Positions 23,031 through 29,857 of a stretch of DNA of 33,229 nt are shown here, piece by piece. Under the pieces are notes generated by a model, which worked only from the letters and a program-made list of their open reading frames with translations, ran no database searches and was not told the origin of the DNA. Source of the DNA: RBG-16-42-24 sp964396785 (GTDB lineage Bacteria; Patescibacteriota; Microgenomatia; UBA8517); assembly GCA_964396785.1 (NCBI GenBank), contig CAYNFU010000006.1:1-33229 (forward strand), given 5' to 3'. The position numbers were made by a program, and so were the translations under genes. How positions within the stretch are numbered: position 1 is the stretch's first letter; every line of letters starts with the position of its first letter.

Positions 23031-24782
23031 CTATTTAATCACTTTTTCAAAATCTTTCAAGTTTAAAGTGTTAATTATGTCCTTTTTTGTGGCCCAACCG
23101 CGTCTAGCCACACTAATACCATATCTCATATTGTTTAATCCGTCTTTGTGGTGCGCATCCGTGCCCAGACTAAATTTGACTCCCAACCGGACAGCTTCTC
23201 TTACTAATGAATCTGGCAAATCTAGTCTCATAGGGTCTGCATTTATTTCAATAAATTTGTCATTTTTAAGGCAAAATTCAAAAATTTGAGGCCAGTCTAA
23301 CTCAACGCCTTCCCTTTGAGTAAGTTTTCTGGCAGTAGGGTGGGCAAATATTTTTGTTTTAGGATGATCAAGGGCTGAAAGAACGCGCCTTGTCATTTGA
23401 TCTCTATTTAGGTCGAAGGCTGAGTGTATTGAAACAAGGGCAAAATCCAAATACTCTAGTCCCTTCTCGGATATTGCAAGCTCTCCAGTGGGAAGTATAT
23501 CGATTTCTAGGCTATTGAACACTTTTTGTATGCTCCCTTCAGTTTTTTTCACGATTGAGGAGTTTATTTTCTCAATAGCTTCCCTCTTACGCATGAGCAG
23601 ATCTAAAACTTCACGCTCGTTATGCTTACTTTTACTTGGATTGTGCTCTGTAAATGCAACGTATTGATATCCCAATTTATTCGCTTTCTCGACAATCTCA
23701 TGCATCGAGGACTCACCAACGTCGTGACTTGTTTCTATATCAAAGTCCGAGTGAATTTGGAGGTCTCCCTTAACGTCATCAATTTCAACCAAGATCGGGA
23801 GACTATTTTTCAAAGCGGCTTCTATTTCACCCGAATCCTCTCGTAGTTCTGGCGGAATCCAAGCCAGCCCCAGTTTTTTGTAAAAACTCTCCTCCGTGGC
23901 AAACTTCTGTAATTTCCCCCTAATTTTAATCCCGTATTCCGATAGGCTCATTCCTTGCTTTAGAGAAAACTCTCTTAAAGCAATATTATGGTGTTTCGAG
24001 CCTGTAAAGTGCGGAAGTAGGGAGCCATAAGACTCAGGAGGTTGAACCATCAAATCCACCTGTACCCCACCGGGAAGAATTAATGAGGCGGTTCTATCAC
24101 CTTTTTCCAGGATCCGCACTTTTTTGGGGTAGTTTACAAAATGTTCTAATGTTATTTGAGGATGGTCTGAGGCTACGGCGATATCAATGTCTCCAACCGT
24201 TGCAGCCTGCCTCCTCAAACTTCCTAAAGGATCAGCCCTTTTAACATTTTTGTCCTCTAGCATCCAGCTTATTACTTCTGAGGCGTGTAAAGAAGCATAG
24301 GGTAGTAAATGTCGTTTACTCTTTCCCTTAGTATCTTCAATTGACTTTATGATGTCTGCCTGCGACTGCTCGCCAAAGCCTTCAATTTTGGCAATTTTTC
24401 CTGCCTTTGCAGCTTTCTCAAGGTCAGCCAGACTCTTAATCCCAAGCTTGGAAACCAATTTATAAGCGGTTTTCGCCCCAATCCCCGGAACCTCCATTAA
24501 TTCAAACATGTCTTTAGGAAGCCCCTTCATAACTTCTTCGAAGTGTTTAGATAAGCCGCTTCTGAATAGCTCGTCAAGGTGTGAAGCTATGGATTCACCT
24601 ATTCCTGGTACATCTTTTAGCTTCCCATCATCCCAGAGGTCTTTGAGCTCGCTTGTAGAGTGCTCTACAGCGTCTGCAGCTCTCTGATATGCAATTATCC
24701 TGAATCTATTCTTTTCCTCACCTTTTAGCTGATATGAGGCTGCAATTGCTCTCAAAAGCTCGGCAATCTCCAAATTAGACAT
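23031..24782 (-). CDS. polX: PolX-type DNA polymerase/3'-5' exonuclease (X family + PHP)
   Basis: A 583-aa repair polymerase. The order is helical 8-kDa-like HhH region (VPGIGESIASHL at 58-69, VPGIGAKTAYKL at 98-109), X-family palm with DPLGSLRR and the DID pair D198/D200, third Asp D243 (VQVDLMVQ), then a C-terminal PHP domain with DLQIHSDFD (H344), FTEHNPS, SIHSAF, AHPTAR, INADP and LGTDAHH. Bacterial PolX fills short gaps in base excision repair, and its PHP domain is a Mn-dependent exonuclease and end-processing unit. The frame stays open to 24881 through tRNA-Asp, so that start is rejected. ATG 24782 fits the family. ATG 24800, 6 nt after TATAAT, is a leaderless alternative adding six residues. 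Confidence 0.92.
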   Translation of the reverse strand: MSNLEIAELLRAIAASYQLKGEEKNRFRIIAYQRAADAVEHSTSELKDLWDDGKLKDVPGIGESIASHLDELFRSGLSKHFEEVMKGLPKDMFELMEVPGIGAKTAYKLVSKLGIKSLADLEKAAKAGKIAKIEGFGEQSQADIIKSIEDTKGKSKRHLLPYASLHASEVISWMLEDKNVKRADPLGSLRRQAATVGDIDIAVASDHPQITLEHFVNYPKKVRILEKGDRTASLILPGGVQVDLMVQPPESYGSLLPHFTGSKHHNIALREFSLKQGMSLSEYGIKIRGKLQKFATEESFYKKLGLAWIPPELREDSGEIEAALKNSLPILVEIDDVKGDLQIHSDFDIETSHDVGESSMHEIVEKANKLGYQYVAFTEHNPSKSKHNEREVLDLLMRKREAIEKINSSIVKKTEGSIQKVFNSLEIDILPTGELAISEKGLEYLDFALVSIHSAFDLNRDQMTRRVLSALDHPKTKIFAHPTARKLTQREGVELDWPQIFEFCLKNDKFIEINADPMRLDLPDSLVREAVRLGVKFSLGTDAHHKDGLNNMRYGISVARRGWATKKDIINTLNLKDFEKVIK

Positions 24783-24806
24783 ATTTCTGTGAAGTCTCAT
24801 TAAAAC

Positions 24807-24812
24807 ATTATA
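24807..24812 (-). promoter_or_regulatory. -10 box in front of polX
   Basis: TATAAT on the minus strand, 6 nt before ATG 24800 (MRLHRN...) and 24 nt before ATG 24782. It lies after tRNA-Asp, so polX may have its own promoter besides read-through. No clear -35 box was found. Confidence 0.45.
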
Positions 24813-24839
24813 TAGCGAAGAGTGAGGAGGAAAAACTAG

Positions 24840-24913
24840 CGAGGCTGAAGGGACTCGGACCCTCGACCTCTTGGTTGACAACCAAGCGCTCTAACCAACT
24901 GAGCTACAGCCCC
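24840..24913 (-). tRNA. tRNA-Asp (GUC)
   Basis: A 74-nt cloverleaf: acceptor GGGGCTG with CAGCCTC (one G-U), discriminator G as expected for Asp, D-stem GCTC/GAGC, anticodon stem CTTGG/CCAAG with loop TTGTCAA (GUC), and T-stem GAGGG/CCCTT. The T-loop reads TCCGAGT, so position 55 is C where U (pseudouridine) is nearly universal. CCA is not encoded. A consensus-like promoter starts 9 nt upstream. Confidence 0.93.
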
Positions 24914-24922
24914 AGAGAGCCT

Positions 24923-24951
24923 ATTTTACAACGACCTACAACTTCAGTCAA
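24923..24951 (-). promoter_or_regulatory. Promoter of tRNA-Asp
   Basis: Minus-strand TTGACT (24951-24946), 17-bp spacer, TAAAAT (24928-24923), with the -10 ending 9 nt before the tRNA. The hexamers are identical to those before tRNA-Phe. Its -35 is one arm of a dyad shared with the divergent plus-strand promoter. Confidence 0.7.
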
Positions 24952-24964
24952 AGTATACTTGACT
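24946..24964. repeat. Mirror-image -35 dyad between divergent promoters
   Basis: AGTCAA-AGTATAC-TTGACT: 6-bp inverted arms around a 7-bp centre that itself contains the palindrome GTATAC. The left arm is the -35 of tRNA-Asp (minus) and the right arm the -35 of the gene at 25000 (plus). It could be a coincidence of back-to-back -35 boxes or a binding site for a dimeric regulator. Confidence 0.5.
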
Positions 24965-24987
24965 TTATTTCAATTAATGATTAACAT
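24959..24987 (+). promoter_or_regulatory. Promoter of the gene at 25000
   Basis: TTGACT (24959-24964), 17-bp spacer, TAACAT (24982-24987). The start of RNA would be near 24993, only about 5-7 nt before the ATG. Confidence 0.6.
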
Positions 24988-24999
24988 CGCCCATAATCT

Positions 25000-25401
25000 A
25001 TGACAGAACAAAAGCGTTTAGATCCTTCTATCGTTGAAACTCTGTATCCCGCTCTTAAAGGGCTATACATTCCTAGTACTGGAGAAATAGTCATGTGGGG
25101 AAAAGGAACAGCAATTGTTACCCAGAGCCCCCTTGATGCATCCCAACCGCTTATGGTTATAAGTCTCAATGCCGGAATTCACGGTCCATTTGAAGTAAAA
25201 AATTCTCTATTTATGGGACCTTACGAAGGGCTTCCAATCGGCCATCAGGAAGAATTGATTAGTTATTTCGATAGAAACTTTGATGGAAGATTTTCTACCC
25301 TTTTTCAAAAATTTCCTGGTGTCAAAGATGCTTGGGAAGCGTATAAAAAGAGGGTTCAAATGGAATCTGAAACGAGTTCTCCAGCTCAAGGCCCGCAATA
25401 A
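25000..25401 (+). CDS. Hypothetical protein, divergent from tRNA-Asp
   Basis: A 133-aa soluble protein that I do not recognise. There is no signal peptide or membrane segment. The N-terminal half looks beta-rich (GLYIPSTGEIVMWGKGTAIV, PLMVISLNAG), and the second half helical and charged (EELISYFDRNF, VKDAWEAYKKRVQMES) with a disordered tail (SSPAQGPQ). Evidence that it is a real gene is its good promoter with a start codon 12 nt after the -10, normal stop and position between divergent and LysM promoters. No Shine-Dalgarno precedes the ATG. Function not assigned. Confidence 0.6.
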   Translation: MTEQKRLDPSIVETLYPALKGLYIPSTGEIVMWGKGTAIVTQSPLDASQPLMVISLNAGIHGPFEVKNSLFMGPYEGLPIGHQEELISYFDRNFDGRFSTLFQKFPGVKDAWEAYKKRVQMESETSSPAQGPQ

Positions 25402-25411
25402 CAAATTCCCC

Positions 25412-25440
25412 TTGACATCAGTTAGCTCATAGTTTAAATT
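25412..25440 (+). promoter_or_regulatory. Promoter of the LysM gene
   Basis: TTGACA (25412-25417), 17-bp spacer, TAAATT (25435-25440), the best -35 in the window. The predicted leader is about 42 nt and contains the GGGGGTGA ribosome binding site. Confidence 0.7.
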
Positions 25441-25488
25441 CCAGATACGAATTTCTGCCCCAGTTCTGCCTCAATGGGGGTGAGTAGA

Positions 25489-26040
25489 TTGAACTTAAAA
25501 ACAATTCTTAAAGCACTAAAATTAAACGAGTCTACAATTAGTATGATACTGGGAGCATTGGTAATTGTTGTCGTAGGAGTTTTGGTTATTAATTACTTCA
25601 AAGGTAGAGAAGCTGGAACCACACTACCCACAGGTGTTACAACCGAAAGAGACACTACTCTACCACGGACACACACGGTAGCTGCGGGTGAAACCCTTTG
25701 GTCTATATCTGAAAGGTATTACAATTCCGGATATAATTGGGTCGATATTGCCGAGGAAAACAATCTCGCTAATGCCGGACTCATAGAGGAAGGACAAGCC
25801 CTTTCTATTCCCGATGTTCCCGCAAAAACCGTAACTGTCTCAGGAGGAGAAGTAGCTGGTGAAGTTTCCGAGGGATCCATTTCTGGCTCAACTTATGAAG
25901 TTGTTAAGGGAGATTCCCTCTGGAACATTTCGGTTAGAGCCTATGGAGATGGATATCGGTGGGTAGAGGTTGCAAAGGAGAACAAATTAGCAAACCCGAA
26001 TATCATCCATGCCGGAAATATCCTGATACTACCTAGATAG
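25489..26040 (+). CDS. Membrane-anchored protein with two LysM domains
   Basis: A 183-aa protein with a membrane segment at about 16-37 and two LysM modules outside the membrane. The first, about 60-107, runs from HTVAAGETLWSISERYY to GQALSIP. The second, about 134-183, runs from YEVVKGDSLWNISVRAY to the C-terminal LILPR. The two share the GYxWVxxAxENxLAN core and look like a duplication. LysM binds N-acetylglucosamine in peptidoglycan, so the protein probably anchors to the wall. The chosen start is TTG, because GGGGGTGA (25476-25483) ends 5 nt before it. ATG at 25474 overlaps this site and has none of its own. A CCCCA/TGGGG hairpin (25458-25462 with 25475-25479) could hide the ribosome binding site. 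Confidence 0.85.
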   Translation: MNLKTILKALKLNESTISMILGALVIVVVGVLVINYFKGREAGTTLPTGVTTERDTTLPRTHTVAAGETLWSISERYYNSGYNWVDIAEENNLANAGLIEEGQALSIPDVPAKTVTVSGGEVAGEVSEGSISGSTYEVVKGDSLWNISVRAYGDGYRWVEVAKENKLANPNIIHAGNILILPR

Positions 26041-26056
26041 GTTTTAGAACAAGTGA

Positions 26057-26062
26057 TATAAT
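26057..26062 (+). promoter_or_regulatory. -10 box of tRNA-Gly
   Basis: Perfect TATAAT 12 nt before the first base of tRNA-Gly. No recognisable -35 box. Confidence 0.5.
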
Positions 26063-26074
26063 TACACCCGATAT

Positions 26075-26148
26075 GCGGGTGTAGTTGATCGGCTCAACGC
26101 TACCTTCCCAAGGTAGAAAGGGCGGTTCGACTCCGCTCACCCGCTCCA
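26075..26148 (+). tRNA. tRNA-Gly (CCC)
   Basis: Cloverleaf with acceptor GCGGGTG/CACCCGC, D-stem GTTG/CAAC, anticodon stem CTACC/GGTAG with loop TTCCCAA (anticodon CCC), T-stem GGCGG/CCGCT (one G-U) with loop TTCGACT, discriminator U at 26145, and an encoded CCA at 26146-26148. It is the only tRNA of the five here with genomic CCA. Confidence 0.94.
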
Positions 26149-26189
26149 TCTATTTTGGTGTAGGAAAGTGTATAAAATTAATAGCGAAA

Positions 26190-26384
26190 ATGGAGAATGA
26201 AATTAGAATCTCAGCAAAGGGTGTGTTAGCTGAAATTGCAGGCGATCTAGGTTCAAGGGCTGCAAAATTACAATCTTTGGGCCATCCTGAGGCAGCAGAC
26301 ATTTTAAGAGTTCTGGCTTCTCAGGTTAGACAAGATAGCAATGTCCTCCCCAAAATACGTCATCTTCGAGAAATCTTAGGTTAA
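26190..26384 (+). CDS. Small hypothetical protein
   Basis: A 64-aa protein, mostly helical by composition (GVLAEIAGDLGSRAAKLQ, HPEAADILRVLASQV, LPKIRHLREIL), with no membrane segment. The frame is open back to 26085 across tRNA-Gly. The ATG at 26190 is the first credible start and lies 11 nt after TAAAAT (26173-26178), giving a predicted leader of about 5 nt. I do not recognise a family. Weak codon evidence and small size keep the confidence low, but its own -10 box and clean stop favour a real gene. Confidence 0.45.
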   Translation: MENEIRISAKGVLAEIAGDLGSRAAKLQSLGHPEAADILRVLASQVRQDSNVLPKIRHLREILG

Positions 26385-26421
26385 AGTAAAAAATCTATAA
26401 ACCTGCACCTTCCACCTGTGT

Positions 26422-26427
26422 TATTAT
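26422..26427 (+). promoter_or_regulatory. -10 box in front of the FNR gene
   Basis: TATTAT exactly 6 nt before ATG 26434, which predicts a leaderless transcript. Its -35 region is not clear. Confidence 0.4.
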
Positions 26428-26433
26428 ATTTTA

Positions 26434-27153
26434 ATGAAGTTTAAGCTTATTGAGAAAAAACCCGAGGCTAAGGGAACGAAGTCTTTCTTTTGGGAACCAG
26501 ATAAACGTTTTGAATTCCTGCCCGGTCAATATCTTTACTACACCCTCCCAAAGCTAGAGTTTCCAGACGCAAGAGGGGCAACTCGTCACTTTACGATTTC
26601 GGCTTCCCCTACCGAAACTCCACCATATAGATTAACCACTCGTATTCGTGAAGAGTCGGGCTTCAAAAGGAGTCTCGATGCTTTGCGTATAGGATCTGTA
26701 CTGGAAACAGAAGGCCCAGACGGTACTTTTATTTTGGATGCTGGCGACAAAGGACCTCATATCTTTATTGCGGGAGGAATCGGTATTACTCCTTTCAGAA
26801 GCATGATTAAGTTTGTCCTTGATAAAAATTTGGGTTACCCTATGCATTTAATTTATTCAAATTCTCACCCCGAGGAAATTGCTTTTAGAGAAGAGTTTGA
26901 CCATTACGCCGACCTTATACCCAATTTTAAACTTACTTCGACTGTTTCTAAAAAGGACGAATCAAAAACTCCTTGGGTCGGCCTCATCGGAAGAATTGAT
27001 GCAAATCTTATCCAAAAAGTTGCAAGCGGTTATGAAAATCCCACTTTCTGGGTCTGTGGACCCCCGCCTATGGTTGACGCTATGGAAAAAGCCTTAGGAG
27101 ACTTAAAAATTCCAGGAAATCGCGTCAGGACAGAAAAGTTCACTGGTTATTAG
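26434..27153 (+). CDS. FNR-type flavin/NAD(P)H oxidoreductase
   Basis: A 239-aa ferredoxin-NADP reductase-like protein, FAD domain first and pyridine-nucleotide domain second. RHFTISASP (51-59) is the FAD-binding RxYT/S type, followed by GPDGTF (94-99), the nucleotide-binding GGIGITPFRSM (114-124) and CGPPPMVDAM (208-217). There is no ferredoxin domain or iron-sulphur cysteines. Such proteins pass electrons between NAD(P)H and a partner that may be a haem membrane protein. A ferric-reductase-type haem protein lies about 5.5 kb away at the window edge. Transcription probably starts at the ATG itself. Confidence 0.9.
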   Translation: MKFKLIEKKPEAKGTKSFFWEPDKRFEFLPGQYLYYTLPKLEFPDARGATRHFTISASPTETPPYRLTTRIREESGFKRSLDALRIGSVLETEGPDGTFILDAGDKGPHIFIAGGIGITPFRSMIKFVLDKNLGYPMHLIYSNSHPEEIAFREEFDHYADLIPNFKLTSTVSKKDESKTPWVGLIGRIDANLIQKVASGYENPTFWVCGPPPMVDAMEKALGDLKIPGNRVRTEKFTGY

Positions 27154-27171
27154 CTTCGAGCACTCTCCCGG

Positions 27172-27180
27172 TGGTATAAT
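27172..27180 (+). promoter_or_regulatory. Extended -10 promoter of tRNA-Thr
   Basis: TGG-TATAAT forms an extended -10 (TGn) element, with TATAAT at 27175-27180 ending 9 nt before tRNA-Thr. It also probably drives the Ig-like gene that begins 7 nt after the tRNA. Confidence 0.55.
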
Positions 27181-27189
27181 TTCGATTAG

Positions 27190-27261
27190 GCCAACGTAGC
27201 TCAGCGGTAGAGCAATCCCTTCGTAAGGGAAAGGTCGGTGGTTCAATCCCACCCGTTGGCT
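27190..27261 (+). tRNA. tRNA-Thr (CGU)
   Basis: 72 nt: acceptor GCCAACG/CGTTGGC, discriminator U, D-stem GCTC/GAGC, anticodon arm ATCCC-TTCGTAA-GGGAA (CGU; the outermost pair 27-43 is A-A), T-stem GGTGG/CCACC with loop TTCAATC. CCA is not encoded. The next gene starts 7 nt after its end. Confidence 0.93.
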
Positions 27262-27268
27262 CTAAAAA

Positions 27269-27982
27269 GTGAGAAGTTTTTCCAGACTAGTAAGGAGCGA
27301 AGAAAGAAAAAATCTAAGAAGCGCAGTTCTCTTGGGTGTTTTAACCCTTGGCATAATTGCTCTTTTTTTCTTTTTTGGACTCCCATTAATGGCAAAATTT
27401 GCGGGGTTCCTCACAGATTTAAGAAAAACTTCAACGCCTGTTGAGAGCACCGATGAAACTCCTCCAGCCCCACCCAGGATTGATTCACTACCCGAAGCTA
27501 CAAATAAGCTAAGTGTTGATATTACTGGGTCTACCGAACCGGCTGCTATAGTAATACTCAGTTTAAATGGGAAGGAGGAAGAAGTTCTTGCAAATTCCGA
27601 AGGAGAATTTACCTTCAATTTTGATCTTGCCGACGGAGAAAATTCAATTTCGGGAAAAGCCAAAGACGAAGCAGGCAACGAAAGTCAAAAAACCGATACA
27701 ATTAAAGTTGTATATGACAATGACTCACCCAACCTAGAAATTACTAACCCTTCCGACGGAGCGACCTTTTTTGGTTCAAAACAAAGGCAAATCGTCGTTG
27801 AAGGCAAAACCGAGGAGGGAGTATCTCTCACCATAAACGATAGGTTTGTGCTGGTCGAAGACGACGGGGCATTTACCTTCACAACCACCCTTGGAGACGG
27901 AGAAAACTCATTTAACCTTAAAGCCAAGGACAAGGCCGAGAATTTGACAGAAAAAACTATTAAAGTTAACTACTCTCCTTAA
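27269..27982 (+). CDS. Membrane-anchored protein with two Ig-like domains
   Basis: A 237-aa surface protein. A basic N-terminus and one membrane segment (about 19-45) are followed by a Thr/Pro/Glu-rich linker (TPVESTDETPPAPP) and two similar beta-sandwich repeats, about 70-150 and 153-236. Each has a GEF/GAFTF...GENS core and ends in KAKDEAGN or KAKDKAEN, like the bacterial Ig-like/glucodextranase-B group. Start is GTG at 27269, only 7 nt after tRNA-Thr, so the mRNA must come from the tRNA transcript and begin near its start codon after 3' processing. It runs 17 bp into the convergent O-antigen ligase-like gene. Confidence 0.8.
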   Translation: MRSFSRLVRSEERKNLRSAVLLGVLTLGIIALFFFFGLPLMAKFAGFLTDLRKTSTPVESTDETPPAPPRIDSLPEATNKLSVDITGSTEPAAIVILSLNGKEEEVLANSEGEFTFNFDLADGENSISGKAKDEAGNESQKTDTIKVVYDNDSPNLEITNPSDGATFFGSKQRQIVVEGKTEEGVSLTINDRFVLVEDDGAFTFTTTLGDGENSFNLKAKDKAENLTEKTIKVNYSP

Positions 27983-29135
27983 TTGAGACCAAAATTGCCA
28001 TATAACCCATGACCCAGGGGTAAAAGAAAGAATTTACAAAAATTGAATGGACGAAAAGTAAAACAAAACTTCCTATGAATGCGAGGTAATAGGCGTCTTT
28101 CCTCACTCCCATAGCAACTTCCTTCAAAAATTTAAAAGCCGCGAGTACCCCTAATACTCCTGTTGTTGCAAAAAGGTGAAGAAAACTTGAATCAGAGCCG
28201 TTACAGGCGTGTGAGCGGGTTTCATTATCCCCGAGAAACTCCAAGCGGGCGACACAGAAATTATTAAATCCTACGCCGAAAAGCGGGGCTTTTTTTATGA
28301 TATTTAAAGTTTGACCATAGTTTTCAAGCTTTGCATAAATACTGTGTGTCCTTTCGAGCTTAACTCCATACCCTTCGGGTCTCGGTAAAAATAAGACAAG
28401 TGCTAGAAGTCCCAAGGAAGTTAAGAAAACGGGTGTATATGACTTTCGTATTTTGGAAACCACGAAAACTCCTACAAGAAGTGCGATATAGGCTGCCCTT
28501 GCATAGGTAAAAGCGACTGTAACTAGAAAGAATAGGCAAAAAATTAAGAATTTTACTTTTTTTTCCTCAATAAATCTGACTAATGAGAGAAGAAATCCGA
28601 AGGAAACAATTATACTTGTAAATCCGGGGTCGAGATACGTGCCTATCAACCGGAATAAATGATCGTCCCAACCGATATAAAAAAGGCTTCTTAGGTCCGG
28701 AAATTGCCTGTACTGAATCCAGCCAAATAGGCCAACAACTACTGATACAGCAATTAGAGAATTGTAAAGTGTATTTTTGGCCTGCCTGCCCTTTGTCACA
28801 TTAAAAAGGGCAACAAAGAAATATAAGTAGGCAGTAAGTCTTAGTAAATAGAATGCACCCCTAGTTAGAGGGGCTAGGCCGAAGATAGTCGTGGAGAAAA
28901 CAAAAGAAAAAATTATAACTACAAGTAAGGCAATCATACTTTTATACCAATGGGGCTTATTAAATCTTCCCGAAATTAAGGTTAAGAAAGTGAGTCCTAC
29001 GATTATATCGATCGGGTGGATTGTGACCGAAGCCGCAAATAGCGTGACCTCACTCCTTAATAGCTGTCCAAAAGGAAATAATACTAAAAAGGCTAGAGTT
29101 AGTACTTTTACTAATTTTGTTCTTGTTTTATCCAT
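27966..29135 (-). CDS. O-antigen ligase/polymerase-like membrane protein
   Basis: A 389-aa protein with about 10-12 hydrophobic segments and the Wzy_C/WaaL-type layout. A large soluble loop in the second half contains LFGVGFNNFCV and then the SFLHLFATTGVLG block, where the family usually has HNxxL followed by GxxG. It would join or polymerise lipid-linked glycan outside the membrane. It is the last gene of the polysaccharide operon and overlaps the GT2 gene by 25 bp. Because an outer membrane is not expected in CPR, attachment to S-layer or other surface proteins is a fair alternative to LPS ligation. Confidence 0.82.
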   Translation of the reverse strand: MDKTRTKLVKVLTLAFLVLFPFGQLLRSEVTLFAASVTIHPIDIIVGLTFLTLISGRFNKPHWYKSMIALLVVIIFSFVFSTTIFGLAPLTRGAFYLLRLTAYLYFFVALFNVTKGRQAKNTLYNSLIAVSVVVGLFGWIQYRQFPDLRSLFYIGWDDHLFRLIGTYLDPGFTSIIVSFGFLLSLVRFIEEKKVKFLIFCLFFLVTVAFTYARAAYIALLVGVFVVSKIRKSYTPVFLTSLGLLALVLFLPRPEGYGVKLERTHSIYAKLENYGQTLNIIKKAPLFGVGFNNFCVARLEFLGDNETRSHACNGSDSSFLHLFATTGVLGVLAAFKFLKEVAMGVRKDAYYLAFIGSFVLLFVHSIFVNSFFYPWVMGYMAILVSIKESS

Positions 29136-29857
29136 AATTTAGCCCAAGCAAGGAATGAGTTGAAGCTCATGATAATCGCCAAAACAAATCCGGGTACGCC
29201 GTCTAAGATTCCCAGTCTGAGAAATATATTCTGAAAAAATTTCATCTTTGGCCAAAGAATAAGTTTAAATAATGTCGAACGCTTGCCCTCCCTGGCATTC
29301 TCATCTGCATGTAGGGAAGAATAAAAATTGACCTCTTCGATAAATTCGGACAAAGTCTGATGAGGGTAGTGAAGTAAGGAATATCTAAATGAGCCCTTAG
29401 GTCCTTCAACGTCCCAAATCTCGTGGACGCGTCTCACCCAAACTCCTGCGCCTTTTCTAGCCATTCTTATAAGCTTTAGGGCTGAGGTTTCCCCAAATCT
29501 AAAACTCTTTCCCCAAATAATATCGTTCCTTTTGACCCAGTAGGCTTTAATTTGCGAGGGTTTATTTATCTCCGTGAGAATCTCCTTTTGAAGTTCAGGT
29601 GTCACCCTTTCGTCTGCATCAAGAAAGAGAACCCACTGCCCCTTAGCTTTTTCTAGACCAAAATTCCTCTGACTTGCAAAGTCATTCTCGAGGGCTCTTG
29701 TGAACACCCTTGCACCCAGTTTTGAGGCAATTTCAAGCGTATTATCGGAAGAACCGTCGTCAATTACAATAACTTCATTACAAAAGCCAACACTCCTTAT
29801 AGCCTCCCCAATATTTTTCTCTTCATCCCTTGCCAGAATTACAGCAGAAATTTTCAT
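29111..29857 (-). CDS. Glycosyltransferase family 2 (WaaE/LgtF-like)
   Basis: A 248-aa GT-A enzyme. The N-terminal ISAVILARDEEKNIGEAI is followed by nucleotide-binding DDGSSD (33-38), the metal motif DAD (80-82), and a tail with FIEEVNFYSSLHADE and a hydrophobic C-terminus (about 220-240). This layout is that of the WaaE/LgtF-like GT2 subgroup that adds glucose or heptose to oligosaccharide cores; the sugar is uncertain here. It overlaps the flippase as ATGA (29854-29857) and the ligase by 25 bp. Confidence 0.88.
   Translation of the reverse strand: MKISAVILARDEEKNIGEAIRSVGFCNEVIVIDDGSSDNTLEIASKLGARVFTRALENDFASQRNFGLEKAKGQWVLFLDADERVTPELQKEILTEINKPSQIKAYWVKRNDIIWGKSFRFGETSALKLIRMARKGAGVWVRRVHEIWDVEGPKGSFRYSLLHYPHQTLSEFIEEVNFYSSLHADENAREGKRSTLFKLILWPKMKFFQNIFLRLGILDGVPGFVLAIIMSFNSFLAWAKLWIKQEQN

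Noticed and set aside
24783..24881. N-terminal extension of PolX to 24881
   Set aside because: It would run through tRNA-Asp and the TATAAT box; the family N-terminus starts at 24782, or at most 24800.
26085..26189. Longer version of the small protein ending at 26384
   Set aside because: The first part is the translation of tRNA-Gly; the first credible start is ATG 26190.
27469..27982. Short tandem DNA repeat in the Ig-like gene
   Set aside because: The similarity is at protein level between two domains; the DNA copies have diverged and do not form a nucleotide repeat.
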